64,000 bases of DNA from Streptomyces sp. NRRL F-2580 (GCF_000720115.1 NZ_JOIR01000022.1:62001-126000); one strand, 5' to 3'. Shown: positions 42,904 to 51,959, numbered from the stretch's first letter. The notes: generated by a model not told the origin, from the sequence alone. A program made the numbers and translations.

Positions 42904-43167
42904 GCCCAGCACGGCTGCGGCTCCCCACCAAGCACGGGGGCCGCAGCCGAAGGGGTCTGACGAAGCCGGCGTGCGCGGACATCGGGGCACGATCGGTCAT
43001 TCGCGTGATCTGGCGGGACCCCTGTTGTTGATGGCGGCGACAGGCGCGCCGCCCACGTCCCCCCACGGACGGCGCGTGACGGCCCCTGCCCCGCCCCCCG
43101 GTGTCAGGGGCCGTCGTCACTGCCTCGCGCTCTGGGCAGCCCGGCGCGGCTGCGGTCTGCTGTGGCG

Positions 43168-43380
43168 GTGAGCTGCGAAAACGAGGGCACGAAAGCCCGG
43201 CCGGGCGCAGGAGCGGGGATCCCCGCTCAGGGCAGGGAGAGGGTGGAGCAGATCGTGGGCGCGGTCCGTGACGGTGATGACGAGCGGATCCGTTGCCTGC
43301 TGGTAGTGCTGGCCGAGGTCGCGGACGCGGCGGCCCTGTTGTACCTGCGCGAGCGGCTCAACGCCGAGCGGCTGGGCTGA
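43168..43380 (+). CDS. Small hypothetical protein
   Basis: 70 residues from GTG 43168 (MSCENEGTKARPG). The second half is helical and well conserved in appearance: VEQIVGAVRDGDDERIRCLL and VVLAEVADAAALLYLRERLN. Helix-only small proteins of this type are common in Streptomyces and uncharacterised. No strong ribosome site; the start is uncertain. The 264 bp before it hold no gene. Confidence 0.5.
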   Translation: MSCENEGTKARPGAGAGIPAQGRERVEQIVGAVRDGDDERIRCLLVVLAEVADAAALLYLRERLNAERLG

Positions 43381-43515
43381 CCGCCGGGCAGGGTGGCTGC
43401 CGGAGCGGCCGGCCCAACCACGGAGCCGCTCCGGCAGCCCCCGGGAAGCGCTCCGATACGGGGGCTCGCTCCCCGGGTGTGATGCCCGGCTCGGGACGGG
43501 CACCACGCGGGTGGG

Positions 43516-43710
43516 TCAGGGTTGGGGCCGGGGGCAGCGGCGGGCGAGGATGGCCCATTCCTCGTCGTGCCGGCCCGGGACGCGTCGTCCTGCGTTCAGC
43601 CACTCCTGGACGAGGGCGGCGTAGATCGGCTCCCAGTCGGGGGGAACCATTTCTCCGCCTCTTCGCTGTCCGCCGATGACCGGGGCGAGCCGCATCGTCG
43701 TCGTGGTCAT
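43516..43710 (-). CDS. Small hypothetical protein
   Basis: 64 residues, MTTTTMRLAPVIGGQRRGGE, then WEPIYAALVQEWLNAGRRVP and GRHDEEWAILARR. The amphipathic helix pattern and codon bias look real. Function unknown. It lies 30 bp downstream of another small minus-strand gene. Confidence 0.5.
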   Translation of the reverse strand: MTTTTMRLAPVIGGQRRGGEMVPPDWEPIYAALVQEWLNAGRRVPGRHDEEWAILARRCPRPQP

Positions 43711-43740
43711 ATCCAGTTCAACGCGCAGCCCCCCGGCCGG

Positions 43741-43974
43741 TTACCCGGTTCCTTGCCCGGATTCGTTCAGGGCAGTGCGGGCGGTCTCGGAGTCCAGGAG
43801 CAGGCAGAACTCCTCGAACGCGATACGCATGACGTCCTCGATGCTTGCCGGCTCTGCCTGCGTGGCCCGGTTGGCGGCAAGGTGCGCGGCACCGCACGCC
43901 AGGACCTGCTCCCGGCTGCCGTCGTCGAGGCCGTCGTCGGCCAGTGCCGCCAGGACTTCACGCCAGAGAGCCAC
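43741..43974 (-). CDS. Small hypothetical protein
   Basis: 77 residues from GTG 43974, 7 nt after an excellent GGAGGGG. Helical: LWREVLAALADDGLDDGSRE, then IEDVMRIAFEEFCLLLDSET. The ribosome site argues for an independent gene even though the STAS debris upstream is in the same frame. Unknown family. Confidence 0.55.
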   Translation of the reverse strand: MALWREVLAALADDGLDDGSREQVLACGAAHLAANRATQAEPASIEDVMRIAFEEFCLLLDSETARTALNESGQGTG

Positions 43975-43989
43975 CGCCGCTCCCCTCCG

Positions 43990-44334
43990 CCGGTTGCGGC
44001 GCCAGGCCGGCGGTGGGCGCCCGCGCCGGTGGCGTCCAGGACGCTGGCGACGATGGGCTGAGGCAGGCCGCTGAGGGAAACCGGTTCCGGTGCGAGCCGC
44101 TTCGGCCTTCACCCACAGCAGGGCGCCGAGGCCGGAGCAGTCGCAGAACGACACCCCACTGATCTCGATGCGCAGCCGGGCGGGCCGGTTGTCGAGGCAG
44201 CTGCGGACCGCGTCGCGGACGGCGGGCACGGTCTCCAGATCTAGTTCACGCACGCGATGGACAAGACCCTGGCGGCCCGCCAGGACAGTGGTCCGGGTGT
44301 AGGGGCGGGCGGCTCGCCGAGGAGTAGGGATCAC
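43990..44334 (-). pseudogene. STAS-domain anti-sigma-antagonist, frameshifted
   Basis: From GTG 44334 the frame encodes ELDLETVPAVRDAVRSCLDN and IEISGVSFCDCSGLGALLWV, the STAS core including the phosphorylatable DCSG serine. After EAARTGTG the expected VSLSGLPQPIVASVLDATGA continues only in another frame (near 44075). A single indel therefore cuts the last third of the domain. In intact form such proteins release sigma factors from anti-sigma kinases. Confidence 0.7.
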
Positions 44335-44387
44335 GCCCGGCCCCCGCGGGCCTGCTGTTCCAAGGCAGCGCATCGGCTCCGGCCGTC

Positions 44388-44726
44388 TCAGGCCGCGGCC
44401 GGAGGGTTCGCCGATCCGGCGGCGCGGCGGTGCTCGGCGTTGATGCGCTGCGCTTCTTCGAGCTGGTCTTCGAGGATGACGATGCGGCAGGCGGCCTCGA
44501 TGGGGGTGCCCTGGTCGACGAGCTCCCGGGCGCGGGCTGCGATGCGCAGTTGGTAGCGGGAGTAGCGGCGGTGGCCGCCCGCCGAGCGCAGCGGAGTGAT
44601 GAGGCGGGCCTCCCCGATGGCGCGCAGGAAGCCCTGGGTGGTGCCGAGGATCTCGGCGGCCCGGCCCATGGTGTAGGCGGGGTAATCGTCGTCATCAAGA
44701 CGGCCGAGCGTGTCGTCTGCTGTCAT
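44388..44726 (-). CDS. MerR-type transcriptional regulator
   Basis: 112 residues from ATG 44726 with GAGAGG upstream. YTMGRAAEILGTTQGFLRAI, RLITPLRSAGGHRRYSRYQL and IAARARELVDQGTPIEAACR form the MerR winged helix. A coiled-coil tail (ILEDQLEEAQRINAEHRRAA) follows, with no metal-binding cysteines. It is a short, ligand-domain-free form. Upstream, a 750-bp stretch without genes contains an unusual ACTGC cluster that could be its target. Confidence 0.88.
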   Translation of the reverse strand: MTADDTLGRLDDDDYPAYTMGRAAEILGTTQGFLRAIGEARLITPLRSAGGHRRYSRYQLRIAARARELVDQGTPIEAACRIVILEDQLEEAQRINAEHRRAAGSANPPAAA

Positions 44727-45007
44727 CACACCTCTCTGTGGAACGCGTGGAGGGGCCCTGGCGCCAATGGCACCAGGGCCCCGAAGGAACTGCTACACCA
44801 TCTGCCGGCCCTGTTACTGCGCCGGCCTTCTGTTTCCGCAGACCCGACCGATACGCCGTCGGGGGTGCGGGGATCGCGGATGCGTGACCGGAGACCACCT
44901 CACTATCGATGTCCTGCGGTACCCGGACTCAGACTTCCGCCCGGGCGATCCTGATGGCGCTCGGCTCCTCCGTTCTTCCCTCTGGATCAATCACTTACCA
45001 AACGGGA

Positions 45008-45365
45008 ACTGCGCACTGCTGATACTGCGAACTGCTGGTGGCCTCACCCAGCGCCACTCTTCGGCAGCCAGCCCCGTCGCCCATCCTGCGTCTGCTCTGG
45101 CTTGGAACCCCACTGCCGAACTTCCCGGTGCGCGCGCCCGCAGCCGACGCCTTCACCGAGGTACTGCTCACTGACTTCACTGCTGGTACTGCCACTGCGC
45201 TTACTACGGGTACTGCTACTGCGTTAACTGCGGTACTGCTCGCGGCGGCCCCTGATCACTGCGGGCCACCCGGTCCGGTCACCAGTCCCGTCGCCGTCCT
45301 GCAACAACCCTGGCTTCGAAACTCCGTCACCGCACCGTCCTGCGAACTGCAACTGCGTGTACTGC
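45008..45365 (+). repeat. ACTGC pentamer cluster, strongly strand-biased
   Basis: ACTGC starts at 45008, 45015, 45024, 45031, 45112, 45163, 45179, 45188, 45194, 45212, 45218, 45227, 45235, 45258, 45346, 45352 and 45361: 17 copies in about 360 bp, nearly all on the plus strand. In the densest part the steps are 9, 6, 18 (with ACTAC in the middle), 6, 9 and 8 bp. An open frame through it (45038-45448) encodes low-complexity Thr/Ala/Leu and has no clear start, so the DNA or RNA pattern is likelier to matter. Confidence 0.75.
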
Positions 45366-45386
45366 CGCCCGGCAGTTCGTCTCTGC

Positions 45387-45450
45387 CAGGCCCTGCGGTC
45401 CTTCTTAGTTACGTGAGACAGGCCCTGCGGTCCTTCTTAGTTACGTGAGA
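45387..45450. repeat. Exact 32-bp tandem duplication
   Basis: The 32 bases at 45387-45418 are repeated without change at 45419-45450. Each copy ends in TTAGTTACGTGAGA, an AT-rich motif. The pair ends 23 bp before a small gene and may be its promoter or operator region. Confidence 0.9.
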
Positions 45451-45473
45451 AACCATAACCAGGCGGATGCCTA

Positions 45474-45638
45474 ATGTCTACTCCAACCAACATAGATTTC
45501 CGCGTGTTCGACAGTGAGGTAATCGACCTCGAACGACGACGGGGCGAGGAGCGGCTCCACCCCGGTGCGGCCACAGCCCTACGGCAGGTGGCACCGCGTC
45601 TGGCTCGGCACTGCAGCCGCCGCAGGCTTCGCGCGTGA
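45474..45638 (+). CDS. Small hypothetical protein downstream of the repeats
   Basis: 54 residues: MSTPTNIDFRVFDSEVIDLE, then RRRGEERLHPGAATALRQVA. AGGCGG precedes the ATG by about 7 nt. Early codons are less GC-biased than later ones. No family recognised. It lies directly behind the 32-bp duplication and 112 bp before the anti-sigma-type ATPase. Could be a truncated regulator. Confidence 0.4.
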   Translation: MSTPTNIDFRVFDSEVIDLERRRGEERLHPGAATALRQVAPRLARHCSRRRLRA

Positions 45639-45750
45639 TCATTCGAACAGCGTCGGAGGCCCTGCCGCTGCCGGGTTAGCCGGTCGCCGGGCGGGCACAA
45701 GCCGGGCAGACAGGACCGGGCATTGACGATCCAGAGACCAGGGTGACCTG

Positions 45751-46140
45751 ATGGACACGATGAGCGTCAACGTCGCAACCGTCCGCTCAGCGACATCCGT
45801 CGCCGGCGCACGCGAGAGCGCTCGGGCTTTCCTCGACCGCCTCGTACACCCGATCGCGGCCGAGGCCGCCGACACCGTGGTCCTGGTCGTCTCGGAGCTC
45901 GTCACCAATGCCCTGCGCCACGGAGGCGGCACCTGCACCTTGGACCTGACCGCGCGGCCGGACAGCATCGAGGTGACCGTCCACGACCGCAGTCCGCGGG
46001 CCCCGCGCATGCGCACCCCCGACCTGAACGGCGGCACCGGAGGCTTCGGCTGGCCCATGGTCAACCGCCTCGCCCGCGCCACCGCGGTCACCCGCCGCGC
46101 GGCCGGCGGCAAGACCGTCAGCGCCCTCCTCGCCCGGTAA
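45751..46140 (+). CDS. Anti-sigma/regulatory ATP-binding protein (HATPase, RsbW-like)
   Basis: 129 residues from ATG 45751. The single GHKL ATPase domain has the N box VVSELVTNALRHG, the DRSPRAPRM region (G1 variant) and GGFGWPMVNRLA (G2). It lacks dimerisation or sensor domains, as in RsbW/SpoIIAB-type kinases and the many Streptomyces ATP-binding proteins. With the STAS remnant and the SpoIIE phosphatase at 49.8 kb it suggests a partner-switching theme. Direct partners are not established. Confidence 0.88.
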   Translation: MDTMSVNVATVRSATSVAGARESARAFLDRLVHPIAAEAADTVVLVVSELVTNALRHGGGTCTLDLTARPDSIEVTVHDRSPRAPRMRTPDLNGGTGGFGWPMVNRLARATAVTRRAAGGKTVSALLAR

Positions 46141-46199
46141 CGCCGAAGGCCGCTGCGGACGTGGGGGTACCGGATCGCCACCAAGCTGCACCGTCGCCT

Positions 46200-46345
46200 C
46201 AACCAACAGCGCGCTGCAGCGGGGCCGAGCCACGGTGGCCGAGCGGTACGCCACGGCCTTCTCCCGCTACGACGTGGAGGAGCTGAACATGCTCCTCCAC
46301 GTCGACGCCACGTTGTGCCTGCCCCCGTACGCGAGGGACCAGCGG
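46200..46345 (+). pseudogene. ECF sigma factor remnant (RpoE/TIGR02960 type), internal scrap
   Basis: NSALQRGRATVAERYATAFS and RYDVEELNMLLHVDATLCLP match the linker and start of the SnoaL-like tail of long ECF sigma factors. Both the DNA-binding regions and the end of the tail are missing. Confidence 0.6.
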
Positions 46346-47014
46346 TTAGCGGTTCACTGGATCGGAAGCCAGGCGTGTCGTCACCGCTGTCAGCCACAGC
46401 AGGCCAAGGCCAGCTCCGGCTGTGAAGGCCAGGACGGAGGCGGCGGAGGCCGCGAAGCCGGCGAGGACGGCGACGGGGACGAGACGCGAGGCCACGGCCC
46501 ACCTGCGGTGGCCCCGGGCGGCGAGCGAGCCGGCGAGCACGACGAAGGCGGCACACAGAGCGAGGTAGCCGACCATGCCGGCGGCCATGTGGACGACACC
46601 GTGGCCGCTCATCACGGTCGCGTCGGGCGCTCCGGTGGGAAAGCCCGCTCCGGCGTCGGCCGGGAAGGCCGCCGCGGCCCAGAAAGAGGCACCGAAGACA
46701 CCGGTCAGGACCGGCCCCCAGGTGCCGCCGGGGGTCCCACCCAGCACCCGGCGCAGACCGACCGCACCCGTAACCAGCAGGGTGCCGACGAGCAGGAAGT
46801 TCACCGTCTGAACCCAGCCAGCCTCGCCGAGCGCAAGCTGGCTGAGGGCGTTCCGGCTGAAATCGAAGCCGTCACGGGCGGCTCCCTGCGCGATTCCGGC
46901 CACGAGGAACACCGGACCGGCCGCGATGCCGCCAGCCAGCCACCGACGTACCGCCGCGCGGGACGCGGGCGCTACGGGAGCGACATGTTGGGATGCACTG
47001 CGCGTGGGGGTCAT
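46346..47014 (-). CDS. DUF998 integral membrane protein
   Basis: 222 residues with six hydrophobic helices. LAGGIAAGPVFLVAGIAQGA, RDGFDFSRNALSQLALGEAG and MSGHGVVHMAAGMVGYLALC are typical DUF998 features. Function of the family is unknown. It is an intact gene wedged between a sigma-factor scrap and transposase debris. Confidence 0.88.
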   Translation of the reverse strand: MTPTRSASQHVAPVAPASRAAVRRWLAGGIAAGPVFLVAGIAQGAARDGFDFSRNALSQLALGEAGWVQTVNFLLVGTLLVTGAVGLRRVLGGTPGGTWGPVLTGVFGASFWAAAAFPADAGAGFPTGAPDATVMSGHGVVHMAAGMVGYLALCAAFVVLAGSLAARGHRRWAVASRLVPVAVLAGFAASAASVLAFTAGAGLGLLWLTAVTTRLASDPVNR

Positions 47015-47179
47015 GAACGAGCCTTCCTCAAGTTGCGTTGTCGCTCATCCGACCGACCGAGACCAGCAAAGTCATCGCTCTGATTAATGTGTGCTGGATC
47101 ACGGTCTCCTGGCGGTACTCACGGAACGTGCGTAGCTCCGCTACCTCGCAGGCCACCCAGCCCACTCACCCGGCCAACT

Positions 47180-47385
47180 GTCGGCTGGACATGGCTGGCC
47201 CCGCACGCTCAGCTCCGCCTCGCCCGCCCCCTCACGCGTGATCTCCGCCGCCCGTGGGAGAGGCCGGCGGAACCGAACAGACTCACCCCTGCCCGGGTCC
47301 GCCGCGGGTTCAGAAACCTGCGCGCGAAGGCCGGCACGCCGGCCGGTGCGCCCAGGAGGCCGTCCCCCGCCCCGGGGACCTCAGG
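47180..47385 (+). pseudogene. Transposase C-terminal fragment
   Basis: APHAQLRLARPLTRDLRRPW, ERPAEPNRLTPARVRRGFRN and LRAKAGTPAGAPRRPSPAPG match the C-terminal end of a transposase family common in Streptomyces (NF041680-like). Everything before is missing. The 165 bp between the DUF998 start and this scrap contain no gene. Confidence 0.6.
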
Positions 47386-48016
47386 GCCGGCGTCCGGCCC
47401 AGGCCACCAGCCTGTCGATGGCCGGGGCCTCGGGTCCCACGGCCACCACCTCTGCGAAGGGGATCCGCCCGCCGCGGGTTTCGGCCGGCAGCGCGCGGCG
47501 TACGACACCGATCACACGCTCGATGAGGGCCGGGTCCCAGTCCGGGGCCTGTCCGGTCGCCCTGGCCAGGTCCCAGGTGTGCACCGTGAGTTCGTGGGTG
47601 TAGACGGCCGCGGCGGCCGCGCCCGGCAGGACGCCCATCGGCAGGCGCAGCTGCCGGCCGAGGATGCCCGGATCCGCCCACACCTCGGCGACCTCACGGG
47701 CACCCGGCGCCCAGGCCGCCGCCCATGCGCCGTCGGCGATCTCGTCGGCGAAGGACGGGACGCTGAACGGGTCCTCGCCGCGCCCGATCACCGCGATCCG
47801 GCGCACGACGGCGACGAGGTGGCTCGACAGCCGCCGTACATCGAACTCCTCGCAGGGGGTCGGGGCGTCGTACTGCTCGGGCCGGACGGCGGCCAGCGTA
47901 CGGCCCGCCAGCTCGACGGCCGCGGCGAGGTCGGTCCGCGGATCGAAGGAGAAGGGGGCGGCGACGGTACCGGTGGAGTCGGAGGGGGTCTCGATGAGCT
48001 GTTCGGTCTTGTTCAT
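47381..48016 (-). CDS. TIGR03086-family (mycothiol-dependent maleylpyruvate isomerase-like) protein
   Basis: 211 residues from ATG 48016 with AGGA 7 nt upstream. FDPRTDLAAAVELAGRTLAA, PTPCEEFDVRRLSSHLVAVV and VYTHELTVHTWDLARATGQA follow the TIGR03086/DinB-like four-helix pattern with its metal-binding histidines. Such proteins are thought to use mycothiol. It is divergent from a WYL regulator, a pairing seen often in actinomycetes. Confidence 0.88.
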   Translation of the reverse strand: MNKTEQLIETPSDSTGTVAAPFSFDPRTDLAAAVELAGRTLAAVRPEQYDAPTPCEEFDVRRLSSHLVAVVRRIAVIGRGEDPFSVPSFADEIADGAWAAAWAPGAREVAEVWADPGILGRQLRLPMGVLPGAAAAAVYTHELTVHTWDLARATGQAPDWDPALIERVIGVVRRALPAETRGGRIPFAEVVAVGPEAPAIDRLVAWAGRRP

Positions 48017-48033
48017 GGGTTCATCCTGTAAGC

Positions 48034-48060
48034 AAAAGTGGCCACCTTCTGGCCTGTTTT
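48034..48060. promoter_or_regulatory. Operator between the TIGR03086 gene and the WYL regulator
   Basis: AAAA-N2-GGCCA-CCTTC-TGGCC-N2-TTTT forms an extended dyad (48034-48060) in the 97-bp divergent gap. Likely binding site of the YafY/WYL regulator. Confidence 0.6.
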
Positions 48061-48113
48061 CCGAAGAGAATGAAAGGCGACGACGCGCCACCCACGAAGG
48101 AGGAAAAGGGCAC

Positions 48114-49085
48114 ATGAGAGCCGACCGGCTGGTGGCGACCCTGCTCTTCCTCCAAGAACGCGGCCGCGTCACCGTCCCCGAAGTGGCCGCCGAACTGGAG
48201 GTGTCCGAGCGCACCGCGCGCCGAGATCTGGAGGCCTTGGCTGCGGCAGGCATCCCCGTCTACTCGCAACGCGGCCGCGGCGGCGGCTGGTCCCTCGTCG
48301 GCGGGGCCCGTACCAACCTCACCGGGCTGACCGCCGACGAGACCCGGGCGCTCTTCCTCGTCACCGGCCCCCTGTCGGCCACCCCCGAACTGCGCACCAC
48401 CCTGCGCAAGCTGGTCCGGGCCCTGCCGCCGACCATGCGGGCGCAGGCCCAAGCCGCGACTCGCGCGGGGGTCGTCGACGCCACGGACTGGTCCCGCAAC
48501 GCCCTCACCGCCGATGCCGCCCACCGCTCCGCGCTCCAGGGCGCCGTCGTGGACGGGATCCGCGTCCACCTCGGGTACGCGGGCGTCGGCAAACCAGCCG
48601 GCGAACGCACCGTCGACCCCCTCGGGCTCGTGACCAAGGCGGGCGTGGATTACCTTGTCGCCGGTACGGACAAGGGCCTGCGCACCTTCCGGCTCAGCCG
48701 GGTCACCTCCGTTGAGCCGACAGGCGAACCGGTGGCCCGGCCGCCCGACTTCGACCTCGCCACGGCTTGGCAGACGCTGTCCGGAGCCTTTCAGGACGGC
48801 ATGTACGCGGTGACCGCCCGGGCCCGCGTCCACCCCGACACGCTGGCCCTGCTGCAACGGTTCCTCGGCGGCCGCGTGCGCGTCGGCGATCCGCTGCCCG
48901 ACGGCTGGACCGAGGTGTGGGTCGACGGCCCGGCCGCCAAGGCCCTGGCAGGACATCTGGCCGGGCTGGGAGCGCGGGTCGAGGTACTGGAGCCGCCGGA
49001 GGTACGGCAGTGGCTGGCCCGGATCGCCGCCGAACTCACGGGGATGTACGCGGAGCACGAACCGAACGCACCGCACGGCCAGTAG
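48114..49085 (+). CDS. YafY-type transcriptional regulator (HTH plus WYL domain)
   Basis: 323 residues from ATG 48114 behind AGGAGG/AAAAGGG. The N-terminal HTH reads RLVATLLFLQERGRVTVPEV and SERTARRDLEALAAAGIPVY. The WYL domain (about 140-230) contains HLGYAGVGKP and VDPLGLVTKAGVDYLVAG, and a WCX-type tail follows. Its target is probably the divergent TIGR03086 gene through the dyad between them. Confidence 0.93.
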   Translation: MRADRLVATLLFLQERGRVTVPEVAAELEVSERTARRDLEALAAAGIPVYSQRGRGGGWSLVGGARTNLTGLTADETRALFLVTGPLSATPELRTTLRKLVRALPPTMRAQAQAATRAGVVDATDWSRNALTADAAHRSALQGAVVDGIRVHLGYAGVGKPAGERTVDPLGLVTKAGVDYLVAGTDKGLRTFRLSRVTSVEPTGEPVARPPDFDLATAWQTLSGAFQDGMYAVTARARVHPDTLALLQRFLGGRVRVGDPLPDGWTEVWVDGPAAKALAGHLAGLGARVEVLEPPEVRQWLARIAAELTGMYAEHEPNAPHGQ

Positions 49086-49113
49086 CCGATGGCGAACCGG
49101 AACCGCTTTCGGG

Positions 49114-49533
49114 ATGCCCAACGCGCCCGATCTCGACGACCAGGGCCACTGCGTAGTCCTCGTCCACGCACTGCTCACCTACGGCCTGGCGGCGGCCCGC
49201 CTGTGCGACCACGCAACGCCGACCTGCTCACCCGCATCGCCCACCCCGTCGTCTCCCCCGACACCCCTGAACTCCTGGCGAACCCGGGCCTCGACGACGG
49301 GTGGTGGGCAAGAGCTGCGCAGCGCGCTGGACGTCCTGGCCGCGGTGCCCACGGAGCGGGAGGCGGTCCGCATGCTGTGGATGCGTCGCTCATTCCCACT
49401 CTGCCTCGGACCGCGTCCTCCGAGTCCGCTGGCGCTGTCAGCTGCGGGTGGGACTCCCGCCGTCACAGTCGCCGACCGATTCACAAGGCTTCCCGCGAGC
49501 GGGGTGCTGTCGCTGGCATGCTGGTTTAGGTGA
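49114..49533 (+). pseudogene. Unknown gene debris with frame changes
   Basis: Protein-like pieces occur in two frames: VLVHALLTYGLAAARLCD, NADLLTRIAHPVVSPDTPEL and ELRSALDVLAAVPTEREAVR. They read as one helical protein after one or two frame corrections. The family is not recognised. No ribosome site. Bases 49534-49764 hold no further gene. Confidence 0.35.
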
Positions 49534-49764
49534 TCTTCTTTGCCCGCAACTTGTTGTAGCGGGACTCCCTCATACGCAGCGCGGACGGAGCGATCTCGGG
49601 GACCCCGGCGTCAATACGAGCCAAGGGAATGAAGTGCAGGTCGGCGAGCGGACCCAGCAGCCCGAGAGCTGCCAACGTTGTGGTCATGGCCGACTGGCCA
49701 CAGTTTGACGCTGACGGTGGAGGCTCTCAAGCTGGTAAAGAAGCCGGTGGAGGGAGCCGTCATC

Positions 49765-51042
49765 GTGAGCGGTGGGCAGAGTGAGCTTCCCCGGCTTCTG
49801 ACCGCAGCGGAGACGGCGGCGCCGGTGGAGGCCGTAGACGTGATCGCGGAGGACCTGCGGCGGCGTTTCGGGGCCAGGAAGGTCTCCTTCCTCATCGTGG
49901 ACCTGACGGGGAAAGCAGTGGCGCGGCTGTACACGGCCGGTGCCGCGGAGGGCCGCCGGGAGGCGGAGCGGATACCCACGCTCGGCAGCGCTTACGAGGA
50001 AGTGATCCGCACCCAGCGGCTGTATCAGGAAGCGACCGATCAGGGACAGCGTGTGATCGCGCCTGTCACCAATCGAGGGGACGCGATCGGGCTGCTGGAA
50101 CTCCTCCTGCCGACCGCTCCCAGCGAGGACATCCTTGGCGCGGTCGGGGAAGCCGCCCACATCCTGGCCTACATCGTGATCGCCAACGGACGCTTCACCG
50201 ACCTCTACACGTGGGGCAAACGCTCCATCCCCCCTACCCTGGCGGCAGAGATCCAGTACCAGCTGCTGCCCCCGTCACTGTCGTGCGAGGCGGCACAGTT
50301 CACACTGTGCGGGAACCTGGAGCCTTCCGAAAACCTCAGCGGCGACACCTTCGACTACAGCCTGGACCGCGACGCCCTGCACCTGTCGGTGACCGATCCT
50401 ATGGGCCACGACATCGACGCCGCCCTGACCGCCACGGTCCTGGTGAGCGCCCTGCGCGGCGCCCGCCGCGCAGGAGCCGGCCTGGCCGATCAGGCCCACC
50501 GAGCCGATCAGGCACTCGCCGCCCACGGTCACGGTCACGCCACCGGCCAGCTGCTGCGCATCAACCTCCACAGCGGACAGGCCCAACTCGTCAACGCCGG
50601 ACACCCCTGGCCACTACGCATGCGCGAGGGGGCTGCGGAGACGATCCCCTGCAAGGTGGACCATCCCTTCGGGCTGTCCCTGTCCCTCACGTCCCACCCC
50701 TACCGCGTTCAGGACATCGATCTGCGCCCCGGTGACCGCCTGCTCATGCTCACCGACGGCATGCTCGAACGTCATGGAGAAAAAGTCGACCTGCCGGACC
50801 TGTTGGAGCACACTCGGGACCTGCACCCGCGGGAGGCCGCGCTGACGCTGACGTCCGCAGTCCGGGATGCCGCCGACGGCCGGCTCGAGGACGACGCCAC
50901 CGTGATGTGCCTGGACTGGCACGGCCCCCAGGAGACCCAGCGGCACGTCAGCTCCGGTGCGGACACTCAGCAGGCATCGCCCGGCGGAGTGAAGCAGAAG
51001 CCGTGGCCCAGGGGCTCTCCGGCGGTGCCAGACGGCCTGTGA
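49765..51042 (+). CDS. PP2C-type phosphatase (SpoIIE) with N-terminal GAF-like domain
   Basis: 425 residues from GTG 49765, about 9 nt after GGAGGGAG. The N-terminal about 150 residues ([40 protein letters not shown]) form a GAF-like sensor. The phosphatase domain starts at LQPP-like [20 protein letters not shown] and keeps metal-binding acidic motifs in part ([46 protein letters not shown]). SGDTFDY replaces the usual GGDxYDV. It probably dephosphorylates an anti-sigma antagonist (STAS) protein. Confidence 0.9.
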   Translation: MSGGQSELPRLLTAAETAAPVEAVDVIAEDLRRRFGARKVSFLIVDLTGKAVARLYTAGAAEGRREAERIPTLGSAYEEVIRTQRLYQEATDQGQRVIAPVTNRGDAIGLLELLLPTAPSEDILGAVGEAAHILAYIVIANGRFTDLYTWGKRSIPPTLAAEIQYQLLPPSLSCEAAQFTLCGNLEPSENLSGDTFDYSLDRDALHLSVTDPMGHDIDAALTATVLVSALRGARRAGAGLADQAHRADQALAAHGHGHATGQLLRINLHSGQAQLVNAGHPWPLRMREGAAETIPCKVDHPFGLSLSLTSHPYRVQDIDLRPGDRLLMLTDGMLERHGEKVDLPDLLEHTRDLHPREAALTLTSAVRDAADGRLEDDATVMCLDWHGPQETQRHVSSGADTQQASPGGVKQKPWPRGSPAVPDGL

Positions 51043-51145
51043 GTGGCCCTGGCGCCTTGCTTTGCCCCGGATACGATACGTGGGTACTGGCGCTTCCCAT
51101 GCCGTGACGGGCCGTCCGAGGGCTGCCCGGATGAGACATCACGAC

Positions 51146-51265
51146 GTGTCTGGTGAACTGTCGAACTTCTGCTCAAACGCAAGATCACGCAGCAGACCGG
51201 GGCCCGGAACCGACTCCGCAGCCTGCGCCAGCATCGGCTCACCCGGCGGCCGCAACACCACCCCG
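51146..51265 (-). pseudogene. ATP-dependent DNA ligase fragment (copy C)
   Basis: MLAQAAESVPGPGLLRDLAF and EQKFD give the N-terminus and motif I of the same ligase family as at 23.3 and 38.3 kb. Homology stops at EQKFDS, immediately at the catalytic lysine motif. Only about 40 codons remain. Confidence 0.75.
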
Positions 51266-51429
51266 GGTCCTTCCTTCGCCTCGCACCGGCCCCAGGGATA
51301 CCGGCCCGATGGAGACCGCCGTAAGGCGCACGCTCCCGGGTGTCCTATGACACCGCGACCTTGATCGATTGCCACCGAAGCGGGACCGGCGCTGATCAAG
51401 GCTCGGGGGGCCTCGACCAGCGCGAGGCC

Positions 51430-51717
51430 ATGCTCACCGACCGCGACATCGTCGTGAAGGTCCTGGGAGCGGGCAAGGACCCCGCCCGGGTCAAGGCTGG
51501 CGCCCTCGCCCAGGGTGAGGCCGTCACCACCGGCGCCGACGACGACGCAGCCGAGATCCTGCGCACGATGGGCGAGCACCAGGTACGGCGCCTGCCCGTC
51601 ATCAACGGGCACCGCCTGGTCGGCATCGTCGCCTCGGCGGACGCCGCCCACGCTCTGCCCGACCAGCAGGTCGGCGATCTCCTCCAGGCCCTATCCGTCG
51701 ACCGACCGGCCGCATAG
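51430..51717 (+). pseudogene. CBS-domain protein, truncated to its second half
   Basis: From ATG 51430: MLTDRDIVVKVLGAGKDPAR, then GEAVTTGADDDAAEILRTMG, EHQVRRLPVINGHRLVGIVA and HALPDQQVGDLLQALS. Normal proteins of this type have about 45 more residues before MLTDRD with the first half of CBS1, absent here. It could still be translated but lacks a ribosome site. It closely resembles the fragment at 21410-21620. Confidence 0.65.
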
Positions 51718-51959
51718 GCCAGCGCAGGCGGGAGTGACCTTTTCGGGGAGGACGGCGTTATGGGTTGGCCGGAGCGGCGCACCCGTCCCGGGCCGTTCGC
51801 TCCGGCGCCGCCCCTGCGGACGCCGGTGGCCGGGCGCCGGTGGGCCCGCTGGCGCTTCGCACCCGCGCGAGGAGCCTCCCGTGGCTGCACGCTGTCGCGG
51901 TCTAAGGGGCCAGCCGCCCGAAGGCCGGGGCGCGGCCCCCGTAGCGGCTCTGCCGGCCA

